Shown piece after piece: positions 27,915 to 37,469 of a stretch of DNA of 64,000 nt; within the stretch, counting starts at the first letter, position 1, and every line of letters starts with the position of its first letter. The notes under the pieces were generated by a model. The model had not been told where the DNA came from and made no database searches. It saw only the letters and a list, made by a program, of their open reading frames with translations. This DNA comes from Staphylococcus lloydii. GTDB taxonomy: Bacteria; Bacillota; Bacilli; Staphylococcales; Staphylococcaceae. The DNA lies in NCBI RefSeq assembly GCF_015775975.1, contig NZ_CP064056.1, forward strand, positions 2,170,001-2,234,000, read 5' to 3'. A program made the position numbers and the translations under genes.

Positions 27915-29315
27915 TTATACACGTTTATCTTTAATCCACCATAATGCTTTCTTAGGATTTTCCGCATAATAATCAAATTCTTTTTGACTTGATACGTTAG
28001 GATAAGACCCTTTTAAAGATTTACCTGCAGTACTTACATGCAGTAAGCCTACAACGATAATACCCACAATACTTACCGCAGTTAAGTAATAAGCAGGAGA
28101 TAAAGGATCGCCTGTTTTAGCTACTAAACTAGAAGCTATTAATGGTGTTGTACCACCAAATAATGATACTGATACGTTAAATGTTACAGCTAGCGTTCTG
28201 TAACGTATATGCGTATAGAACATTGTTGGTAATGAACCTGGCATAGTCGCTTCATACGTTGATAAGAAGAAGCCTAAAATGAAAATACCGATGATAATAA
28301 ATACTAGCGATTTAGTTTGGAATAATGAGAATGCTACGGTACTTAAAACAGCTGTACCGATTAAACCAATTAAGAATACCTTTTTCTCACCGATTTTGTC
28401 TGCCACTCTACCAAACATGAGCGCTAACGGAATCATAACAGCCATTACAACAGTAATTAGCAATGATACTAAAGTATCATCTAACTTCACTACGCCTTGT
28501 AAATATGAAGGTAAATATGAAGTTACCATATAATTTGTACAGTTAAAGAATGCAACTGCTACGAAACAAACAATAATATCTTTATAATAATATCTGATAA
28601 TCGTTAAGAAATTTACATTATCACGTTTAGGTGTAGCTTCGATATCATTTTCGTACACTGGTGATTCTTCTAATTTTCTACGTAAGTAGAAACCAAAGAT
28701 ACCTAAGAATAAACCTAGAATGAACGGAATTCTCCATCCCCAACTAGCCATTTGCTCAGAACTTAAAGCGAAGAATAATACACCACTTAATACTGAAGCT
28801 GCGATATAACCTGATAGTGTACCTATTTCAAGTCCACAGCCTAAAGAATTACGCTTTTTATCTGGTGAAGACTCTGCAACGTATACCATTGCTCCAGCGT
28901 ATTCCCCACCTGTTGAAAATCCTTGTAATACACGTCCTAATAATAATAATATAGGCGCCCATATACCAATTTGATCGTATGTAGGTAACAGCCCGATCAA
29001 TAATGTAGAAAATGCCATCATTATAATCGTCGTTGTTAGTACTACTTTTCTACCGTATTTATCTCCAATGATACCGAAGATAATACCACCTACTGGTCTA
29101 AGTAGGAACGCAATTGCGAATGTAGCAAAAGTAAATATCAGTTTCACTTGATCATTTTGAACTGAACTGAAAAAGTTTTGACTTATGATGACTGCCAAAT
29201 AAGAATAAAGACCAAAGTCAAACCATTCCATGGCATTACCAATTCCTGTCGCGAATACCGTTTTTTTCGCTTTTTTTGTTTCAACCATGTTTATATTGCT
29301 TTTATCAAAATCCAT
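27915..29315 (-). CDS. proP: Proline/betaine transporter ProP
   Basis: A 466-residue MFS metabolite:H+ symporter for compatible solutes. Diagnostic features are [21 protein letters not shown] in helix 1, [10 protein letters not shown] (motif A) after helix 2, [24 protein letters not shown] in helix 4-5 and about 12 membrane segments. I prefer the ATG at MDFDKSN because the upstream GTG touches the AAGGGAG ribosome site. Its place beside the vra locus is as in S. aureus, from memory. Osmoprotectant uptake is inferred from family. Confidence 0.9.
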   Translation of the reverse strand: MDFDKSNINMVETKKAKKTVFATGIGNAMEWFDFGLYSYLAVIISQNFFSSVQNDQVKLIFTFATFAIAFLLRPVGGIIFGIIGDKYGRKVVLTTTIIMMAFSTLLIGLLPTYDQIGIWAPILLLLGRVLQGFSTGGEYAGAMVYVAESSPDKKRNSLGCGLEIGTLSGYIAASVLSGVLFFALSSEQMASWGWRIPFILGLFLGIFGFYLRRKLEESPVYENDIEATPKRDNVNFLTIIRYYYKDIIVCFVAVAFFNCTNYMVTSYLPSYLQGVVKLDDTLVSLLITVVMAVMIPLALMFGRVADKIGEKKVFLIGLIGTAVLSTVAFSLFQTKSLVFIIIGIFILGFFLSTYEATMPGSLPTMFYTHIRYRTLAVTFNVSVSLFGGTTPLIASSLVAKTGDPLSPAYYLTAVSIVGIIVVGLLHVSTAGKSLKGSYPNVSSQKEFDYYAENPKKALWWIKDKRV

Positions 29316-29499
29316 TGAACATGTCACTCCCTTAGCATGCTATTGTATTATACGGAATTAATTCACTTTGTCAAACAGCTAATTAACTTATTATTTTTCG
29401 AAAATTTATTTTCATACATTTATAAAAAAAGTGATTACCTTTTAAAATAATTTTGAAACTAAGTAATTTTCGAAAAACAACCGTACACAACTAATATGC

Positions 29500-29769
29500 T
29501 TAATTGTTCTTATTAAGAACAATTAACTTTACCACACTGTCACCATTTAAAACATTAACTTTACCGTCATGACAGTTTTCGAAAGTTATTTCCTCATTAA
29601 TACTAATAGGGTTCACGTATTTCACTTCATAATATTTCCAGTCTAAATTCAGTTGAGAAATTATAATTTCTACGACTAATTGCCCTGGAACGATATGATC
29701 ATGTATTGGATTTTGATCATCGATAAGTGATAAATAAGTTTCTACAAATTGTTTAGTTATTTGTATCAT
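29500..29769 (-). CDS. Small MaoC-like (R)-hydratase half protein
   Basis: An 89-residue single hot-dog protein. The segment YLSLIDDQNPIHDHIVPGQL is close to the hydratase-2 signature (Y-x-x-x-x-D-D-x-N-P-I-H), with candidate catalytic Asp18 and His23. Its start overlaps the vraC stop by 17 bases, so they are coupled. Because VraC has a PPL/PPT-type first hot-dog look, the two may together form a double hot-dog enoyl-CoA hydratase. No homologue symbol is known to me. The hydratase call rests on one motif. Confidence 0.65.
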   Translation of the reverse strand: MIQITKQFVETYLSLIDDQNPIHDHIVPGQLVVEIIISQLNLDWKYYEVKYVNPISINEEITFENCHDGKVNVLNGDSVVKLIVLNKNN

Positions 29770-30139
29770 TTTCCACCTTCTTTATAAACGTCTGATTAAT
29801 AGAAATACATTTTGAATTATTTTTATAAATTTCCAGCAAAAATTGATAACGTTTATATTGCTTGATAATTTTACAACTTAGCATTGTCATTTGAGCAATA
29901 TAATCTTCGTTAACTTTCAATTTGGCTATTTGCTCAATATTTGTCTTACTTAGCGTAATCGTACTGTGCCGAAACTGTTGGAACAGTTCAAATTGTCCCC
30001 ATAACTTTGCACAATATAGTGGCGGGACTTCGTCATTATCATATTGAGTTATATCAAATAATTTTTTATAGCTCGCGACACACGAACTTTGAAACCGTAC
30101 TACTTTATTTTCAGTTCCATCTGTGGAAGAGTATTGCAT
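29753..30139 (-). CDS. vraC: VraC family protein
   Basis: A 128-residue protein that aligns by eye with S. aureus VraC: MQ at the start, SVAAYYKLF-like SCVASYKKLFD, then EVPPLYCAKLWGQFELFQQF and a C-terminal NQTFIKKV. The EVPPxxCAxLW block resembles the pPtF segment of N-terminal MaoC hot-dog domains, an inference. I use the ATG at MQYSST, which matches the family; the longer GTG start overlaps AGGAGG. It overlaps vraB by 29 bases. Third gene of the cell-wall-stress acyl-CoA operon. Confidence 0.8.
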   Translation of the reverse strand: MQYSSTDGTENKVVRFQSSCVASYKKLFDITQYDNDEVPPLYCAKLWGQFELFQQFRHSTITLSKTNIEQIAKLKVNEDYIAQMTMLSCKIIKQYKRYQFLLEIYKNNSKCISINQTFIKKVENDTNN

Positions 30140-31253
30140 TACCCATGCCACCTCCTATGCCCATTGTGGCAATACTCTTATCTGCTTTTTTCATATAAAA
30201 TAAACGTGTGACTAATGCTGCACCACTAGCACCATATGGGTGTCCGGAAGCTATTGCCCCTCCCCATTGATTAAGTTGTCGCTCTGTAATATCAAGTTGT
30301 CGTTTACAGGCTAAAACTTGAGAAGCAAATGCTTCATTTAGTTCTACGGCATCAATATCTTGCATAGTCATTTTATGTTTGTGTAATAATTGCGTCACAG
30401 CAGGAACCGGACCAATGCCTAACAAATTAGGATTTACACCTTTAATCGAGCTATCTATAAATTGCAAACCTTCAATAAAACCTAATGATTGTGCTAGTTT
30501 TTCTTCCATAACTAGTAACAACACTGCGCCATCATTCTTCATGCAACAATTACCAATGCTAACGCTACCATCAGCCAACAACGGTTTAAAACGACTTATT
30601 TTTTCATATGTTAATCGGGGTTTAACACTTTCATCTATAGAAAAAGACTTACCTTTTACTGTTATTGGTAATATTTCCTGGGTAATTTGTTGTTGGTCAT
30701 AAGCTTTTATCGTTTTTTGATGACTTTCGTAGGCAAATCTATCTTGTTGCTCTTTGGTAATATTATAGTGCTGCGCTACATTTTCTGCCGCCTCAATCAT
30801 CGAAGGGTCTTGATTTTCAGGTGCAAATGAAGCACGTTCATAAAACATTGGCAATTCATTATCATAAACTGATTGAGGGCGTTTAATTTTCCATGGTGCT
30901 CTGCTTGAACTTTCGACGCCGCCAGCAATGAACACTTTTCCCGCTTCAGCTTGAATCATACGACAAGCTTGAATAACGGCTTCTAGGCCTGAACCACATT
31001 GTCGATCTATAGTAACGCCTGGAATACTACTATCCAAACTAGCTTCTAATAACGATTTACGTGCAACGTTTCCTCCGTTGCCAACGACATTTCCTAATAT
31101 AATATCATCAATTTTTGTCATAATATCTGGGCATTGTGATTTAAAATTTTCAAATAAAGGTAATAATAATTGTTCAGGCTCAAGATGCTTTAAAGTTCCG
31201 CCATATTTTCCAAAAGCAGTTCGTTTAGCGGCAACTATAATTGGTTTCTTCAT
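30111..31253 (-). CDS. vraB: Acetyl-CoA acyltransferase (thiolase) VraB
   Basis: A 380-residue thiolase. The acyl-accepting Cys86 is in TIDRQCGSGLEAV, and the catalytic His in ASGHPYGASG and the ELNEAFASQ motif are present. The second catalytic Cys of degradative thiolases (C-x-G-G-G) is Gly here, in ATMGIGGGMGNA. S. aureus VraB shares this change as far as I recall, so it may be a family trait that affects the direction or type of condensation. Its start overlaps the vraA stop by four bases. Confidence 0.9.
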   Translation of the reverse strand: MKKPIIVAAKRTAFGKYGGTLKHLEPEQLLLPLFENFKSQCPDIMTKIDDIILGNVVGNGGNVARKSLLEASLDSSIPGVTIDRQCGSGLEAVIQACRMIQAEAGKVFIAGGVESSSRAPWKIKRPQSVYDNELPMFYERASFAPENQDPSMIEAAENVAQHYNITKEQQDRFAYESHQKTIKAYDQQQITQEILPITVKGKSFSIDESVKPRLTYEKISRFKPLLADGSVSIGNCCMKNDGAVLLLVMEEKLAQSLGFIEGLQFIDSSIKGVNPNLLGIGPVPAVTQLLHKHKMTMQDIDAVELNEAFASQVLACKRQLDITERQLNQWGGAIASGHPYGASGAALVTRLFYMKKADKSIATMGIGGGMGNAILFHRWN

Positions 31254-32611
31254 ATATTAAACCTCCCTTCCTCATACTTACTTTGCATTTCTTTTCTAGC
31301 AATCTTACCACTACTTGTATAAACCATTTTAGGTATTTTTACTATTTTGGACGGAATTTGATAACGGGTCAGCTTTGTCGATAAAAATTCGCGCATCTCT
31401 TTATAATCTATTTCTCTGTCACCCGTATATAATAAAATAGCTAATTCACCAAATTTATGGTGATTTTGGCTTATGACTAATACTTCGTGTACAGCTTCAT
31501 TCAATGCCATAGCTCGCTCTATTTCTATTGGATAAACATTCTCCCCACCAATTATAATGCGGTCATGTTCTCTTCCATGAAGATATAAATAATCATCATT
31601 ATCGATAGAAGCATAATCACCAATTGCAATCCACTCGTTATTATTAATTCTCTGAGGTACATAGCCACTGAAAGTCATATTACTTTTTATTGATAACAAA
31701 CCAATTCCCCGTTCATCTTTATCAGTTATCGAGGTTGCCACATTAGGAAATAGCTTACCTACCGAGTCATTAGGTGCTTCATTGTTGTAATTATAGCTAA
31801 TATAGCTCGCCTCAGAAGAGCCAAAGAATTCTATGACAATGGCATTGGCAAATTGTTGCTCAATACTGGCACGTAAATTATGGTTGAATTTATCTCCGGT
31901 GCTAAACAAATGACTGAGTTGTGGTACTTTAATCTTTTGATGTGCTAGTTGTTGAATCATTGTGGGGACACCAAAAAATGCAACATTGCTTTTCATCATG
32001 CACATATCTTTTAATAGTTTTGTAGCATCAAATTGTTGTTGACCTACAAAAGTTTTACCAATATATAGCGCATAAACACACGCAAATAATGCCAATGAAT
32101 GTGCTATAGGTCCTGGAGAAACAATATAATCCGGAATTATTTCCATCATTAAGTCATGTTGTTCAAAAGAAACTAACCACGATTGCTCATTACGAAAGTA
32201 AGCTTTAGGTAAACCTGTAGTGCCTGATGTAAAACCAATATGTAAAATATCCTCTAAATATTGATCCATAATATCATGATGCAATTGTGCTATTTCTTCA
32301 TCATTGTTAATTTCATAATTAATATCATACTGATTATATATTTTATTTTTAGTCTCTTGTGGCCAACGATAATCTATCACGCAAGGTATCGCGTTAGATT
32401 GTAAAACTGCTAAATAATAAATAATTAACTTCAAAGGGTTTTGCATATTTAAAGCAACAGTAGCTTGCCGTTCAATATGCTGCAATTTGTAATGCTTTTC
32501 CACTATTTTATCTTTTAGTGATTTATATGTTATTTGTTGTGCATCGATTTTAATCGCTGTATGGTCTCCATTTTTTTGTGCATGATGTTCAATGTTAGTT
32601 AATAATGTCAT
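31250..32611 (-). CDS. vraA: Acyl-CoA/long-chain fatty acid-CoA ligase VraA
   Basis: A 453-residue adenylate-forming enzyme. The phosphate loop is GFTSGTTGLPKAYFRNE, the A5-type motif EFFGSSEASYISYN, and the hinge and C-terminal motifs GREHDRIIIGGENVYPIEIE and SSGKIARKEM, with the catalytic Lys, are all present. It is the first gene of vraA-vraB-vraC, whose S. aureus counterparts respond to cell-wall antibiotics through VraSR. Likely substrate is a fatty or short-chain acid; the exact chain is unknown. Confidence 0.9.
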   Translation of the reverse strand: MTLLTNIEHHAQKNGDHTAIKIDAQQITYKSLKDKIVEKHYKLQHIERQATVALNMQNPLKLIIYYLAVLQSNAIPCVIDYRWPQETKNKIYNQYDINYEINNDEEIAQLHHDIMDQYLEDILHIGFTSGTTGLPKAYFRNEQSWLVSFEQHDLMMEIIPDYIVSPGPIAHSLALFACVYALYIGKTFVGQQQFDATKLLKDMCMMKSNVAFFGVPTMIQQLAHQKIKVPQLSHLFSTGDKFNHNLRASIEQQFANAIVIEFFGSSEASYISYNYNNEAPNDSVGKLFPNVATSITDKDERGIGLLSIKSNMTFSGYVPQRINNNEWIAIGDYASIDNDDYLYLHGREHDRIIIGGENVYPIEIERAMALNEAVHEVLVISQNHHKFGELAILLYTGDREIDYKEMREFLSTKLTRYQIPSKIVKIPKMVYTSSGKIARKEMQSKYEEGRFNI

Positions 32612-32948
32612 AAATTACACCTACAAATTTAATTATTACTGTTAATTATAATATAGTGCTCGTAAGTTAGCGATTAAAGACACAATTCACATATACAGTA
32701 ACTTAATGATCCAATTGACTTGTCGATAACCATCTATCATAACGATGTGGTGTCCAATGCCATATAACGCCCAAATTTATAATCTTTTTAGCTTAATTTT
32801 TATCATTCGTCACCATATTTTATATGCTATTGGATAATATTTGGTGACTATTCCCATTTCTTATCTAAAACCTACACTTGAACTGTCTTGAAATTATCGT
32901 CGCCTTTTACAAAGGTACATACTTCACAAACATTTATCACTGCATAAA
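32612..32948. other. Upstream region of vraA, no gene seen
   Basis: Non-coding sequence between the hxlB terminator and vraA. It should contain the vraA promoter on the minus strand. I see no convincing open frame or strong hairpin other than the hxlB terminator. Confidence 0.5.
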
Positions 32949-32986
32949 AAAAGCAATTTCTATTTATTTCAATAGAAATTGCTTTT
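32949..32986 (-). terminator. hxlAB terminator
   Basis: Perfect 16-base arms AAAAGCAATTTCTATT / AATAGAAATTGCTTTT are followed by TTT on the minus strand. Confidence 0.9.
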
Positions 32987-33022
32987 AATATTAGTAATAT
33001 TTATTTAACTAGCATCATTTCT

Positions 33023-33571
33023 TTATTCTAAATTAGCATGGTTTTGTTGCATTGTGTTCTCGTCTACATTCAATGCTTCCATTAAATCTAAAACGATACT
33101 ATCAAAGAAAATTTGTGTCGCTTGTTCAAATAAAGTGCCTAACGGTTGAGCCGAACCTTCCGCATCATATTTCGTACCCGCAGGTAACTCAATAACGGAG
33201 TTAGCTAACTTGCCGATTGGCGATTCTGGTTTAGTCGTTAATAATACAACTTGTGCATTTGTACTTTTGGCTTTTTCCGCTAAAATTTTCAAATGTTCAG
33301 TAGAACCTGAGCCAGAAACAATAATAAACAAATCTTCTTCTGTAATTGAAGGAGTCGTTGACTCTCCTACGACATGTGCGCGTTTACCAAGTTGATTTAA
33401 TCTCATAGCAAAGCTATTTGCTACATATCCAGATCTTCCTTTACCTGAAACAAAGACATCATTAGCTGAAATGACTTGTTCTAAAAACGTCTTAGCTTCA
33501 TTTTCTTTAATATTGGATAATGTACGATCCAATTCATCCAACATTAATCTATAATTAGTGATTTCTGCCAT
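33023..33571 (-). CDS. hxlB: 6-phospho-3-hexuloisomerase
   Basis: A 182-residue SIS-domain enzyme that interconverts hexulose 6-phosphate and fructose 6-phosphate in the ribulose monophosphate pathway. The motifs VSGKGRSGYVANSFAMRLNQLG (about 36-57) and IIVSGSGSTEHLKILAEKAK are typical, as is the C-terminal PLGTLFEQATQIFFDSIV. It follows hxlA with two bases between the genes. Together they fix formaldehyde onto ribulose 5-phosphate; detoxification or pentose supply are possible roles. Confidence 0.93.
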   Translation of the reverse strand: MAEITNYRLMLDELDRTLSNIKENEAKTFLEQVISANDVFVSGKGRSGYVANSFAMRLNQLGKRAHVVGESTTPSITEEDLFIIVSGSGSTEHLKILAEKAKSTNAQVVLLTTKPESPIGKLANSVIELPAGTKYDAEGSAQPLGTLFEQATQIFFDSIVLDLMEALNVDENTMQQNHANLE

Positions 33572-33573
33572 AA

Positions 33574-34206
33574 TTATCTACCATCAATCGCATTACGACA
33601 TTGTTGAGCTGCTGCAACTGGATCGTCAGCATTAGCAATACCGCCACCAACGACGATTAAATCAGGCTCTTCTTTAGCTACTTCTTCAATTGTACCTGGT
33701 TTAATACCACCTGCTACAGCAAGTTTTGAATTCGTAATTACTGATTTTACTTTACGTAAGCTATCTAATGGTGAAACGCCTTCTGCTTGTAAGTCATAAC
33801 CAGTATGCACCATGATATAGTCAGCACCTAATGCGTCTAATTCTTTTGCACGCTGTTCTAAATCTTGAACAGCAATCATATCAACTAATAATTCTTTATT
33901 GTTTTTATGTGCTTCTTCTACAGCACCTTTGATTGAAGCATCTTCAGCCACGCCTAATATTGTAACTACATCAGCGCCATATTTAACAGCTTGACTTACT
34001 TCATATCCTGCAGCATCCATAATTTTAAGGTCTGCTAACACTTTCACACCATCAATATTATCATCTAAATGTTGAACTGAAGGTAAACCTTCATTAATAA
34101 CGATAGGAGTACCAATTTCTACGATATCAACATAATCTTTTACTTTATTAGCTAATTCTGCAGCTTCTTCTTTATTTAATAAATCAATTGCTAATTGTAG
34201 TTCCAT
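33574..34206 (-). CDS. hxlA: 3-hexulose-6-phosphate synthase
   Basis: A 210-residue orotidine-decarboxylase-superfamily aldolase that condenses formaldehyde with ribulose 5-phosphate. Active-site segments VKVLADLKIMDAAGYE, with the D-x-K-x-x-D motif, and VDMIAVQDL are visible, followed by the phosphate-binding VAGGIKPGT and VVGGGIANADDP. It is the first gene of the hxlA-hxlB operon. Its neighbours on the plus strand are divergent. Confidence 0.94.
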   Translation of the reverse strand: MELQLAIDLLNKEEAAELANKVKDYVDIVEIGTPIVINEGLPSVQHLDDNIDGVKVLADLKIMDAAGYEVSQAVKYGADVVTILGVAEDASIKGAVEEAHKNNKELLVDMIAVQDLEQRAKELDALGADYIMVHTGYDLQAEGVSPLDSLRKVKSVITNSKLAVAGGIKPGTIEEVAKEEPDLIVVGGGIANADDPVAAAQQCRNAIDGR

Positions 34207-34526
34207 TCATATTCATCCTTTCAAAGTTATCAATCATACTGTTATTTTACGTGAATTCAACACGTTATACTTACATATTGCTCAAATCAATTCCTTTAAT
34301 GGTTTACCCGACATCACTCGCGTTAAACTTATAGCTCATTTAGCAGATAGAAAATGACAGTTAATCTTTTCCCATATATACTAGTTATTCTCGTTAAAAT
34401 CATGTATCATTGATATTTAAATTTACATTTTATTGAGCATACATGTACATTTCTGCACTTGTTTTTAGTAGAATATAAAGATAACCAATTTTAACCATGA
34501 TATGTGGGCAATAATATGACACACAT
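34207..34526. other. Divergent hxlA / yojF upstream region
   Basis: Non-coding. It carries the hxlA promoter on the minus strand and whatever promoter drives the short plus-strand transcript that ends at the hairpin just downstream. I found no open frame with a ribosome site. Confidence 0.45.
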
Positions 34527-34558
34527 AAGAACAAATCTCCATTTAATTTGTTCTTTTT
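34527..34558 (+). terminator. Terminator upstream of yojF (leader attenuator or end of a short RNA)
   Basis: Arms AGAACAAAT / ATTTGTTCT are followed by TTTTTAT on the plus strand, about 90 bases before the yojF start. No plus-strand gene precedes it, so it ends either an untranslated leader or a small RNA. Confidence 0.65.
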
Positions 34559-34640
34559 ATAAATATTTGATTGCTATTATCAGCATATAGCATAGTAATG
34601 CTAAACATATTACATTTATAGCATTTTCTTAGGATAAGGA

Positions 34641-35009
34641 GTGAATTTGTTGGAATTAATAGAATATGACAAAGTACAATCTTTGCTTGATTCTTACGCG
34701 AATAAACCAGTATATATTCACGTTGAAACTACGAATGGTGCATATGCAAATCATTTTGATCAACGTGTGTTTAATGCTGGTACATTTTTAAGAAATATCC
34801 AGATAACTTTCGAACATGCACAGCTTAAAGGTGGAGAAAAAGATCCATATCGCGTAGGTTTAAAATTAGTAAATAGTGGTTGGGTTTATGTTCAAGGATT
34901 AACCCATTTTGAAGTTAACGATAATAATGAATTTCTAATAGCAGGTTTTAATTATGAAGGTCAATTAGCTGCAACTTTAGAAATTAGTACACAACCATTT
35001 AACATATAG
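34641..35009 (+). CDS. YojF family protein (DUF1806)
   Basis: A 122-residue protein with start region ELIEYDKVQSLLDSYANKPVYIHVETTNGAYA, which I recognise as YojF/DUF1806. It precedes the bacillithiol deacetylase gene by 14 bases, as in Bacillus yojF-yojG, so a link with bacillithiol metabolism is inferred. The frame may start at GTG or TTG near 34641-34650; AAGGAGTG precedes it. The biochemical role is unknown. Confidence 0.85.
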   Translation: MNLLELIEYDKVQSLLDSYANKPVYIHVETTNGAYANHFDQRVFNAGTFLRNIQITFEHAQLKGGEKDPYRVGLKLVNSGWVYVQGLTHFEVNDNNEFLIAGFNYEGQLAATLEISTQPFNI

Positions 35010-35023
35010 AGGAGGACGAAAGC

Positions 35024-35689
35024 ATGTCAGAAGAAAACCACGTACTCGTAATTTTTCCACACCCAGACGACGAAACGTTCTCATCTGCTGGAACGTTAGC
35101 CCGTTATATAGATAATGGAGTGCCCGTTACTTATGCTTGTTTAACGCTCGGTCAAATGGGACGTAACTTAGGCAACCCACCGTTCGCCACAAGAGAATCA
35201 TTACCTAATATACGTGAACAAGAACTTGAAGCTGCCGCTGAAGCAATCGGTATTAAAGATTTACGTAAAATGGGATTACGAGATAAAACAGTTGAATTTG
35301 AGCCACACGACGAAATGGATAATATGGTAAAATCTTTAATTGATGAATTACAACCCTCAGTAATTATTTCATTCTATCCTAATTTTGCAGTGCATCCTGA
35401 CCATGAAGCAACGGCTGAAGCAGTAGTTAGAACCGTTGGTAAGATGCCAAAAGAAGAGAGACCGAGACTGCAATTAGTTGCTTTTAGTAATGATGCACCA
35501 GAAAAACTCGGCGAGCCTGATATTTTAAATAAGATCAGTGATTATAAGGATGTTAAATTACGTGCTTTTGAAGCACACGCATCACAAACAGGTCCATTTT
35601 TACAACAATTAGCTACCCCTGATGTAGACGGAGAAGCAAATAGTTTCTTACAAGTTGAACCATATTGGACTTATAACTTTGAATCTTAA
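35024..35689 (+). CDS. bshB2: Bacillithiol biosynthesis deacetylase BshB2
   Basis: A 221-residue LmbE/PIG-L family zinc deacetylase. Zinc ligands are in [12 protein letters not shown] (His, Asp, Asp) and [11 protein letters not shown] (His). BshB2 removes acetyl from N-acetylglucosaminyl-malate, the second step of bacillithiol synthesis, and may also cleave bacillithiol conjugates. GAGGAGG precedes the start. It is the middle gene of yojF-bshB2-folE2. Confidence 0.92.
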   Translation: MSEENHVLVIFPHPDDETFSSAGTLARYIDNGVPVTYACLTLGQMGRNLGNPPFATRESLPNIREQELEAAAEAIGIKDLRKMGLRDKTVEFEPHDEMDNMVKSLIDELQPSVIISFYPNFAVHPDHEATAEAVVRTVGKMPKEERPRLQLVAFSNDAPEKLGEPDILNKISDYKDVKLRAFEAHASQTGPFLQQLATPDVDGEANSFLQVEPYWTYNFES

Positions 35690-35703
35690 GTGGAGGCAAT
35701 AGC

Positions 35704-36582
35704 ATGACTGAATTAGACTTATCTACAAGAGAAGGAAGATGGAAACATTTTGGTTCTGTCGACCCTATCGAAGGTACAAAACCTGTCGTTAAAGAAGAAA
35801 TGACCGACTTACAAAGCACAAACAAAAATTTTTTATTTGATATAGAGGAAGTAGGCATTAAAAACTTAGTTTATCCTGTCAAAATTGACGACTATCAAAC
35901 TGCCGGTACTTTTAGTTTTTCTACAAGTTTGACCCAAGATGAAAAAGGCATCAATATGAGTCGTATTCTTGAAAGTGTCGAAAAACATTACGATAATGGA
36001 ATCCAACTTAATTTCACTTCACTCAACGAAGTATTACGTACGTTACAAACGAGTATGAAACAAAGTGCTGCCGGCGTAGATGTTTCTGGCAAATGGTTTT
36101 TCAATCGTTTAAGCCCAGTCACTAACATTAAAGCAATAGGAAATGCAGATGTCACATTTGGCTTAGCAATTGATGGAGATTCTATTACACGTAAAGAATT
36201 AACAATTAATGCTGCAGTAACAACACTATGTCCTTGTTCTAAAGAAATAAGTGAATATTCAGCCCATAATCAACGAGGTTATGTAACTGTAAAAGCTTAT
36301 TTAGATAAAGACACGCCATTAAATGATAATTACAAAGAAATTATTTTAGATGCAATGGAAGCTAATGCAAGTTCAATATTATACCCTATTTTAAAACGCC
36401 CTGATGAAAAAAGCGTTACAGAACGTGCATATGAAAATCCACGCTTTGTAGAAGACCTTATTCGTCTTATAGCAGCCGATTTAGTAGGATTCGAATGGAT
36501 AGAAGGGTTCGATATTGAATGTAGAAATGAAGAATCTATTCATCAACATGATGCTTTTGCAAAAATTAAATATAGAAAATAA
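35704..36582 (+). CDS. folE2: GTP cyclohydrolase FolE2 (type IB)
   Basis: A 292-residue T-fold enzyme for the first step of folate synthesis, GTP to dihydroneopterin triphosphate. The conserved metal-binding block [20 protein letters not shown] (about 177-196), with its Cys, and the C-terminal [17 protein letters not shown] are present. FolE2 enzymes tolerate several metals and in some bacteria are induced by zinc limitation; I could not see a clear Zur box here. It lies 14 bases after bshB2, the last gene of the operon. Confidence 0.95.
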   Translation: MTELDLSTREGRWKHFGSVDPIEGTKPVVKEEMTDLQSTNKNFLFDIEEVGIKNLVYPVKIDDYQTAGTFSFSTSLTQDEKGINMSRILESVEKHYDNGIQLNFTSLNEVLRTLQTSMKQSAAGVDVSGKWFFNRLSPVTNIKAIGNADVTFGLAIDGDSITRKELTINAAVTTLCPCSKEISEYSAHNQRGYVTVKAYLDKDTPLNDNYKEIILDAMEANASSILYPILKRPDEKSVTERAYENPRFVEDLIRLIAADLVGFEWIEGFDIECRNEESIHQHDAFAKIKYRK

Positions 36583-36598
36583 TAAGTTTTAACTTTTT

Positions 36599-36654
36599 AC
36601 TGGAATAATTCATTGTATATAACTATGTTTACATGTGATTATTCCAGTTTTTTT
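36599..36654 (+). terminator. folE2 operon terminator
   Basis: Arms ACTGGAATAAT / ATTATTCCAGT with a long AT-rich loop are followed by seven T. It lies 16 bases after the folE2 stop. Confidence 0.85.
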
Positions 36655-37469
36655 GTTTTAAACTAAAATTTTTGATTTTAGCATTAATATTTTTAGCTTA
36701 TAGTAAAATTACCAAAAATAATGTAAATAAATAAACATAAAGAGTAAAAAAATAATACCCCCATTAAATGAGAAACATATTAAAATAATTACTATACGAT
36801 ATAAGTTTATTCAGCAATTTCAACCATTCATACATAATTATTTATTTTGTGTGGTTCTTAAGTATAGATTTCACATTGACGGTGTTTAATAACCAAATTG
36901 TTGTACACGGACTTACAAATCTGGGGCCGCGTCACTGTTTATTTTTTATTAACGGTAATCTCCTCCTCTTAAAACCAACGGCATTGCTGCATTATTAAAT
37001 AGTCGATGTCTTCTATGACTGTGACCAAACTATTGTCTTTCCACATCACGCTACGCTATTAAAATTATCAATAAACCATCATTATTTCACTCTATATTTA
37101 ACTCTTACCTCACAATTGAAGTCTTTAAATTATCCAAGTAATCAATTATTTAAAAATGCATTACATGCTATAGATCAAAATGGACTTACACGTTTTAAAC
37201 ATACAATCATTATGTTCTATCTCGAGAATTGTTAAAGTTTATGAAAACTACATTATCTATATGTATTACGATAGCAAATCACACATAATGCTAAATGGTT
37301 ACTCGATTAAACAACTAAGCATATACACGGTGAAATGCTCAATTTCATACTGATTATGACAATCTCTCACTTTTTGAATAAATTTATCTTTGCTCACCAG
37401 AAACATGAGTAAAAATATAATGGTCTAATTAAGCAAAATTAAATAAAATCTATAAAGTCGGTGATAAAT
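36655..37469. other. Long gene-poor region, possible decayed sequence
   Basis: About 800 bases with no intact gene. A GC-richer patch near 36903-36925 and short stop-interrupted protein-like runs are visible: minus-strand NNAAMPLVLRGGDYR near 36955-37000, and plus-strand LFKNALHAIDQNGLTRF near 37145-37200. Neither is identifiable. It may be a decayed insertion or simply the promoter region of the SarA-family gene. Confidence 0.35.

Noticed and set aside
34560..34640. Zur box upstream of yojF-bshB2-folE2
   Set aside because: FolE2 is zinc-controlled in some bacteria, but no TAATnATTA-type palindrome with the expected flanks was found.
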